Of a stretch of 32,179 bases of DNA, positions 23,482-32,179 are shown one piece after another (the stretch's first letter is position 1; every line of letters starts with the position of its first letter). This DNA comes from Sedimentisphaerales bacterium (lineage in GTDB: Bacteria; Planctomycetota; Phycisphaerae; Sedimentisphaerales; Anaerobacaceae), in NCBI GenBank assembly GCA_030603595.1, contig JAUVXL010000021.1, positions 1-32,179 of the forward strand, given 5' to 3'. The notes under the pieces are model-generated. The model made no database searches. It was not told the origin of the DNA and was given only the letters and a program-made list of their open reading frames with translations. A program made the position numbers and the translations under genes.

Positions 23482-24876
23482 CTATTCTTTCGGCAGCTTA
23501 CTACAATCAACCGCAGCAACTCCGTCTTTGCCCACGAAGAACACATTGGCGCCTTTAATTTTAAGGTTGTAGGCGTTGCCTACAAAAGGCATCGGTCTCT
23601 TTACGACGCTGGTGAGGGTAATTGGGCCCTTCAGCGACTGCAGTTTCGAGCCGCTGGTTAGATTCTCTACCGCAACCCATTTGCCGGCGACAGTCAGGAA
23701 ATTGTGCGAATGGACAACGATGATAGAGTTTCCACTTTCAAACGTCATGTCGTAACAATCGTACTGTCCTACACCGTGCTCCTGGAGATATTCGACTTCG
23801 GCCGCATTATTGAACACGCTGACCTTCCGGCCCGGGCGCATTTCTACGATTGGCGCGAATTTTCCATCCGCGTCGGCCGCACTATCAAGCATGCGAACCT
23901 TCTGGCCGGGGCGCACTTCTATGATCGGCACAGGCTTTCCGTCCGCCCACACAAGAGTATCAGCAGGGAAACACAGCCGTGCCTTGCCGCCGCCGCCGTC
24001 AGTGACCAGCAGCGAGTCGTTTCTGGACACGGGAATCACGTCGGGAGTATTAACCAGTAGGCCTTTCTGCCTATTCGCCACTGCAGGGTCAGGATTGTCC
24101 CATGCCGTGTAGATATTGTCGTCATCGACACCGCAGAACGACTCTTTCTCGAAGGACGTGTGCCCGTCAATAAACAGTACGTTTTGGCCGTCTTCCTGAT
24201 GGGTCAAAGCATTGCCGGCCTTAATCGATTCCCTGTCTCCGATGGGCTGGAAATCGTTCCAGGCGGATGGATTAGTCGTCACTCGGTCCTTGGTCTCAAT
24301 GCTATTCTGCCACGGATTGGGGTCCCCCGCAACCGCCATGCCGGGATCGCTCGAAGAGGTCAGGGAATAACCTCCACCGCCGCCACCGCTTATTCCGAAG
24401 GGATTATGATACGCGTAGCTGCAGTGCGCCTGCCCGATTTGGCCGAAATCCCAGAGATCGACAAGGTTCCTTGTGGGCGCATCGTTCGCGACCTTGAAGG
24501 CGCTAACACCCGAATCACCCTTGCACAAGAACGACTTCGGCGTTACCTCCGAGTACTTAATCAGCACGAAGAAACAGGATGAGATACTCCCATTGCCGAC
24601 GGGGCTGCCGTAGGCAGTCGCCGCGTTGAAGGCTTGCCAATTGTTTATGGGACTCTGCCACGAGCCGTCATTCGTACCGGCACGAGGCAATTCATCGTCG
24701 TAGTCGGTGGCGTAAATCAGCATCGCCTTGCCGATACCGGAGAGATTCGTACCGCAGTACAGCCGATACGCAATCTGGCGTACTCTGGCCAATGCAGGCA
24801 TCAGAATACCCATCAAGAGCGCAATGATCGCGATAACGACCAAAAGCTCAACTAATGTAAAACCTTTCTTCTTCAT
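23482..24876 (-). CDS. Prepilin-type protein fused to Hint autoprocessing domain
   Basis: The 464-residue protein has an AAGGAGA ribosome site. Residues 1-30 are a type IV prepilin signal: 'KKKG|FTLVELLVVIAIIAL' with cleavage after Gly5 and Glu at +5. Residues 31-250 resemble planctomycete pseudopilin-like proteins and end in 'HQEDGQNVLFIDGHTSFE', close to the known H-X9-DG segment but with ten residues in the gap. At 302 a Hint domain begins ('CFPADTLVWADGK'), with 'VVHSHNFLTVAGKW' and 'AVENLTSGSKL' in the middle and 'AYNLKIKGANVFFVGKDGVA' near the end. The usual terminal 'VHN-C' reads 'AVD-C' (D457, C458). Residues 311-335 and 336-360 are a tandem duplication. It may undergo self-cleavage at Cys302 outside the membrane. 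Pilin and Hint calls are strong; activity is inferred. Confidence 0.85.
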   Translation of the reverse strand: MKKKGFTLVELLVVIAIIALLMGILMPALARVRQIAYRLYCGTNLSGIGKAMLIYATDYDDELPRAGTNDGSWQSPINNWQAFNAATAYGSPVGNGSISSCFFVLIKYSEVTPKSFLCKGDSGVSAFKVANDAPTRNLVDLWDFGQIGQAHCSYAYHNPFGISGGGGGGYSLTSSSDPGMAVAGDPNPWQNSIETKDRVTTNPSAWNDFQPIGDRESIKAGNALTHQEDGQNVLFIDGHTSFEKESFCGVDDDNIYTAWDNPDPAVANRQKGLLVNTPDVIPVSRNDSLLVTDGGGGKARLCFPADTLVWADGKPVPIIEVRPGQKVRMLDSAADADGKFAPIVEMRPGRKVSVFNNAAEVEYLQEHGVGQYDCYDMTFESGNSIIVVHSHNFLTVAGKWVAVENLTSGSKLQSLKGPITLTSVVKRPMPFVGNAYNLKIKGANVFFVGKDGVAAVDCSKLPKE

Positions 24877-25378
24877 TTCTTTCTCCTTACATAATTAGAT
24901 TACTGAGATTCGCATCTTCGACCGTTTTCAGAGTCCACAGTGATTGAATTAAGGATAGATAAATGCTTCCTGCCCCATGAACACAAAGCACCAATGCATC
25001 TTCCCTTCATTTGCGCGAATCTCCTGCACGAATTTTCTTCGCTCTGAAACGGTCGGTTTAGTCTCATAATAACTTGGCTCAACACCTTTTGAACCTTCAC
25101 CCTACTCTACTACGGCCCAAACTCCCTATCGGGAGACGGCGGACCTAACTTAAGCATACCCTAATTTCGGCAGGTGGGTTTGTGATATGAAAAACGAGCC
25201 TAAGTATTATTATGATGACAGTTAAATATGATACTAACTTACAAACCTGCCTGTCACTGTACTAAATATTAACACAACCTATCGGCCCTGTCAAATAAAT
25301 TTCGTCATAATCTCATTATTTCGTGAAATATTTTTCGCATCCTTTACTAATCCGGGTTTTTTGCCTAAAATCGCACTT
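24877..25378. other. Divergent intergenic region with structured leader
   Basis: About 500 bases separate the pilin-Hint start and the pyrophosphorylase start. There are several inverted repeats: GAGATTCGC (24905-24913) with GCGAATCTC (25015-25023); CGACCGTTTTCAGAG (24919-24933) with CTCTGAAACGGTCG (25042-25055); CTCCC-TATC-GGGAG (25122-25135); and an imperfect pair 25169-25183 / 25241-25253. A 66-codon frame at 24900-25100 (minus) lies across these and is not accepted as a gene. Promoters for both directions must be here, but I cannot place them with confidence. Confidence 0.5.
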
Positions 25379-26805
25379 ATGACTGCCGACGAAAAGCTGC
25401 AAGACGTAGAAAAACTGCTGCGGAAACACTCCCAAAGCCATCTGCTGGCATTCTGGGAGAATCTCGGCCTCGGTCAGAGGCGCGACCTGCTCGCCTGTCT
25501 CCACGGCTTAGATTGGCCCAAAATCGATGATTGGGTGGCCAATTACGTGAAAAAGGCGCCGCCTGTGGCTGTGCCGGCCGAGCTTGCGCCGCCCGAATTC
25601 TACGCCGCCGAGCCCGTCAATGCCCGGCAGCAGGAGAGGCGCGCAAAGGCGCGCAAATTGGGAAGGGAGCTGATTTCAGCCGGGAAAGTGGCTGCCTTCG
25701 TCGTAGCAGGCGGCCAGGGGACCAGGCTCGGCTTTCCCGGCCCAAAGGGGGATCTGTCGATAAGTCCTGTCAAAAACAAACCCCTTTTCAGGATTTTCGC
25801 TAGACAATCGCCGCCGTCTCGCAAGAATACAAAACGACGTGCCCCTGGTACGTCATGACCAGCCCGCTGAACCACAACGACACCGCTGAAATCTTCCAAA
25901 AAAACGATTATTTCGGCCTCGATTCCGATAACGTCTTTCTATTTCAGCAGGGCACTCTGCCCAATTTCGGCTTTGACGGCAGGATTCTGCTCGCAGAGAA
26001 GGGCAGAATCGCAACCTCGCCGGATGGGCACGGCGGCAGCCTCAAGGCCCTCTACGAAAGCGGCGCCGTCCATGATATGAGAAAACGCGGAATAGAGTAC
26101 ATTAGCTATTGGCAAGTCGATAACCCCCTCATAAATATCTTCGACCCGCTTTTCATCGGTCTGCACGCCCTCGACGGCGCTGAGATGTCCTCGAAAACCA
26201 TCACAAAGACAGGTCCGTTCGAGAAGGTGGGCAATTTCTGCGTCGCCGATGGCAAACTGACCGTAATCGAATACTCCGACCTGCCCGATGCCCTGGCCGA
26301 AAAGCAAAACCCCGATGGCTCGCTGGTTTTTGCGCTTGGAAGTATTGCAATACACATTATCAGCACCGCCTTCGTCGAAAAACTCAACGCCAAGGGCTTC
26401 TCCCTGCCCATTCACAGAGCCGTAAAGAAGATTCCGTACATCGATTCGGAAGGCAACCGCGTCGAGCCGGACGAACCGAACGGCGTAAAATTCGAAACCT
26501 TCGTCTTCGATGCCCTGCCGCTGGCTGCTAATTCGATCATCCTCGAGACTATCCGCAAAGAGGAATTCGCCCCCACCAAAAATGCCACAGGGATTGACAG
26601 CGTCGAAACCACAAAGCAGATGATGATAAACCGCGCCGCCGACTGGCTCGAATCCGCAGGCGTCGCAATTCCCAAAAAAACCGACGGCTCACCCGACTGC
26701 ATCCTCGAAATAGCCCCTAACTTCGCTATCTACAAGGAAGACGTAGCCGAAAAGCTCGACCAAATCCCCAAAATCAACCCCGGCGACCAAGTCTATCTCG
26801 CATAA
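25379..26805 (+). pseudogene. UDP-sugar pyrophosphorylase, eukaryote (UAP1) type, frameshifted
   Basis: Two frames together encode one enzyme that makes UDP-GlcNAc or UDP-hexose from UTP and the sugar 1-phosphate. The first part has the nucleotide-binding loop 'GGQGTRLGFPGPKG' (about 111-124). The second has 'CPWYVMTSPLNHND', 'DYFGLDSDNVFLFQQGTLP', 'GIEYISYWQVDNPL' and 'VIEYSDLPDALA', all standard for UAP1/UDPGP enzymes. The frame changes at about 25801-25803, where one base is missing relative to the expected '...FAETIAAV'; with it restored the protein would be about 475 residues, close to normal. Either the gene is inactive or the assembly has an error. ATG 25379 is chosen; a TTG at 25361 is an alternative and no ribosome site is clear. 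Confidence 0.85.
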
Positions 26806-26825
26806 GGCCGCGACTACTTTGAAAC

Positions 26826-27950
26826 TCACTTCGCAGAGAACTTGTGCACGGTTGTGATGTCGTACTTTTCGCCGGGTCTCAGGACCACCGATGGGAAGTC
26901 CGGCTTATTCGGCGAATCCGGAAAATGTTGCGTCTCGAGGCAGAAGGCGTAATGCTTCTGATATACCTTGCCGCCCTTGCCGGTCAAAGTGCCGTCCAGG
27001 AAGTTGCCCGTATAGAACTGCACGCCCGGCTCGGTCGTGCGAATCTCCATCACCCGTCCGCTCTTCGGCTCATAAACCTTCGCACAGAGCTTCATTTGAC
27101 CTGTTTCCCCGTTGAGCACGAAGTTGTGGTCGTACCCGCCGATATCGACATCCTTGATCCGAGAACCAATTGCCTTCGATTCCGTGAAATCCATCGGCGA
27201 ATCCTTAACGCTCTTCAGTTCGCCGGTAGGTATCAGCCCCTCATCCACCGGCGTGTAGCGATCAGCGTTGAGCATCAACTCGTGCCCGAGAATATCGCCC
27301 GTGCCCTGGCCTGCAAGGTTCCAGTAGCTGTGGTTCGTCAGGTTCAGCACGGTCGGCTTGTCCGTCGTCGCCTCATAATGCAGTTTTAGTTCATTATCCG
27401 CCGTAAGTGTGTACGTGACCGTGCATTTGAGATTCCCGGGATAGCCTTCCTCGCCGTCCTTGCTGAGATAGCTCAGTTTCAAAATCGCCTCGTCGCCCTC
27501 GGCCTTTGCTTGCTCTATCTTCCATACGACCTTATCGAACCCCTTAATTCCGCCGTGCAGATGATTCGGCCCGTTATTCACAGCGAGCTTATACTCTACC
27601 CCGTCCAGCGTGAACTTGCCCGCGCCGATGCGGTTTCCATACCGCCCGATTATCGCGCCGAAATACGGACTCTCCTTGGTGTAGCCGTCCAGCTTATCGA
27701 AGCCCAGCACGACATCGCCTAATTTGCCGTCCCGGTTCGGCACTTTCATCGAAACTATGATTCCGCCGTAGGTGATTATCCTCGCCTCGATGCCGCTTGG
27801 ATTCGTCATCGTCACCAGATCAACCGCTTGGCCATCAGGCGTTTGCCCGAATGGTTCCGTCTTAATACTCATTGTACCGGCCTCCTTACAACCGCCCACA
27901 TAAACAACCATCGCCGCCAATATAAAACCCAGCCAAATTCTCCTGTCCAT
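26826..27950 (-). CDS. galM: Aldose 1-epimerase (galactose mutarotase), lipoprotein
   Basis: From ATG 27950, which has AGGAG 7 bases upstream, the product is 374 residues. It has a lipoprotein signal peptide with Cys21 in 'VGGC'. The longer frame from 28007 is unlikely because it lacks this arrangement. The mutarotase motifs are complete: 'GAIIGRYGNRIGAGKFTLDG', 'NNGPNHLHGG', 'LNLTNHSYWNL' with the catalytic His, and 'CLETQHFPDSPN' with the catalytic Glu. It interconverts alpha and beta anomers of galactose or glucose, here on the outer side of the cytoplasmic membrane or on the outer membrane. It follows beta-galactosidase and a HAD phosphatase in an operon, consistent with processing of released beta-galactose. 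Confidence 0.92.
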   Translation of the reverse strand: MDRRIWLGFILAAMVVYVGGCKEAGTMSIKTEPFGQTPDGQAVDLVTMTNPSGIEARIITYGGIIVSMKVPNRDGKLGDVVLGFDKLDGYTKESPYFGAIIGRYGNRIGAGKFTLDGVEYKLAVNNGPNHLHGGIKGFDKVVWKIEQAKAEGDEAILKLSYLSKDGEEGYPGNLKCTVTYTLTADNELKLHYEATTDKPTVLNLTNHSYWNLAGQGTGDILGHELMLNADRYTPVDEGLIPTGELKSVKDSPMDFTESKAIGSRIKDVDIGGYDHNFVLNGETGQMKLCAKVYEPKSGRVMEIRTTEPGVQFYTGNFLDGTLTGKGGKVYQKHYAFCLETQHFPDSPNKPDFPSVVLRPGEKYDITTVHKFSAK

Positions 27951-28003
27951 TTTCCAACTCCTACTGTTTACTGCAAGGTTTCGATGTTTTGCCCGTTTTT
28001 CTC

Positions 28004-28885
28004 TCACGACAAGTACTTTATTGACTGATTGAACGCTTCTCGATGGTAACGAATTCCTTCGACCATGTTATTCAACAGCAATTTCACCAAACGGTCAAGC
28101 TGCTTATTCTTTCTATAATCCGCCTCGGCAATAAAATTCACTCTTTCAGCCTTCAGCAACTCTTTGCACGTTCGAAGGCCTTTGCGATCATTCGGCCTAT
28201 ATACCGCTATCGCATAGCCGCCATTCTTCCTGATAACGGTCATACACGGAACATCCGTCAAGCCATCGCCTACGTATAGAATGTTCTGGAAGGGAATAGG
28301 GCGTAATGCCATAGGCATGTGTAGGTTGATATTCTCGTGCAAAGATTCCTTGCCCTTGTTGATTCTGAAAATGAACTGCGTCTTCACGGTATCGTTGACT
28401 ATTACTTTGGGGAAAGTCGCCTCGTCGTATTCATTGTAATAGTATTCCGACGCAAATATCTTATAGAAGTGTTTTGCGATGCTCGCCCCGGAGATTATCT
28501 CCTTTAACCCCGCCGAAATTATGTAGTGGCGCAACTCAACCTCTTCATCCAGTTGCGTTTTCACATAATTACCGATTCTCTTGAAGAACGGTTGCACTCC
28601 GGGATAGTAATCAATGTTCTTTGCAAGCGATTTCAATACTTTCGGCGTAACGGGATAACGCTTGTTTTTGGACATTTCGATCATCAGGCGCATGTAGGTG
28701 ACTATTTCCTCTCCCCCCGTCCTTAACGCTTCTTTTGTCACCGCATCCCAGAATTTCTTTCCTCTTTTTATGCCGATTTCCGGAAGAACCGTGTACTCCT
28801 GCATCGGCTGAGGGGTCAATGTGCCGTCGAAATCGAAGACAATCGCAATTATATTATGCACAAACGTATCCTTTGATGGCGGCAT
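28004..28885 (-). CDS. HAD-superfamily phosphatase-like protein
   Basis: The 293-residue protein has HAD motif I D18-F-D20-G-T-L-T ('FDFDGTLTP'), motif II Ser in 'YIISAGLKEI' and motif IV in 'ILYVGDGLTDVP'. A long helical cap lies between motifs I and II, as in C1-type HADs. AGGAGAGAG lies about 7 bases before the ATG. It has no signal peptide, so it is cytoplasmic, unlike its exported neighbours. It starts 25 bases after the beta-galactosidase stop and is likely cotranscribed. The substrate may be a small phosphorylated metabolite; it cannot be named from the sequence. Confidence 0.82.
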   Translation of the reverse strand: MPPSKDTFVHNIIAIVFDFDGTLTPQPMQEYTVLPEIGIKRGKKFWDAVTKEALRTGGEEIVTYMRLMIEMSKNKRYPVTPKVLKSLAKNIDYYPGVQPFFKRIGNYVKTQLDEEVELRHYIISAGLKEIISGASIAKHFYKIFASEYYYNEYDEATFPKVIVNDTVKTQFIFRINKGKESLHENINLHMPMALRPIPFQNILYVGDGLTDVPCMTVIRKNGGYAIAVYRPNDRKGLRTCKELLKAERVNFIAEADYRKNKQLDRLVKLLLNNMVEGIRYHREAFNQSIKYLS

Positions 28886-28910
28886 AAGAATCTCTCTCCT
28901 TCAGACAGTA

Positions 28911-32179
<3,269 letters not shown>

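Noticed and set aside
24900-25100. 66-codon minus-strand frame before the pilin-Hint gene
   Set aside because: It lies across the inverted repeats of the leader, has no ribosome site and no recognisable product; a structured leader explains it better.
27951-28007. N-terminal extension of aldose 1-epimerase
   Set aside because: ATG 27950 has a good ribosome site and places the lipoprotein signal at the N-terminus.

Overview
The window most resembles a planctomycete of the Phycisphaerae type. The indications are a pseudopilin-like protein with a C-terminal 'HxxDGQNVLFxDGH' segment, a TAT-exported Gfo/Idh/MocA oxidoreductase, a eukaryote-type UDP-sugar pyrophosphorylase and a secreted galactosidase set. 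This is inference from gene types; no rRNA or marker gene is present. All functions come from motif reading without database searches.

Left part (1-7465): a truncated phage-tail-like gene cassette on the + strand. It starts beside what looks like the edge of an ISAzo13-type insertion sequence (1-69, minus). It contains a Gp80-like tail protein, an unknown beta-rich protein, a LamG-domain protein, a large tail/baseplate-like protein, a small protein, a one-TM coiled-coil protein and a 52-residue ORF. A spore-photoproduct-lyase-like radical SAM gene (minus) and a small lipoprotein gene follow. Three short inverted-repeat elements lie in the gaps. No capsid, terminase, portal or integrase gene is visible.

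Middle (7471-23160): a TAT-signal oxidoreductase, then a large surface-glycan cluster mostly on the minus strand. In transcription order it runs: polyprenyl-phosphate GT2, two GT-C membrane glycosyltransferases, GT4, PaaK/CapK-like adenylate-forming enzyme, GT4, GT2, Wzx-type flippase. A + strand methyltransferase, a minus-strand methyltransferase and a radical SAM/B12-type protein follow. Several junctions are ATGA overlaps or 1-bp gaps, so much of it is probably one operon.

Right part (23161-32179): the most unusual gene is a prepilin-type protein fused to a Hint (hedgehog/intein) autoprocessing domain. The first beta-hairpin region of that Hint domain is tandemly duplicated, and its terminal His-Asn is replaced by Val-Asp. 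A strong terminator follows the gene, and a structured leader precedes it. Divergent from it is a UDP-sugar pyrophosphorylase gene broken by a one-base frameshift. Convergent with that is an operon of GH2 beta-galactosidase (running off the right edge), HAD phosphatase and lipoprotein aldose 1-epimerase, which suggests periplasmic or surface galactoside breakdown.
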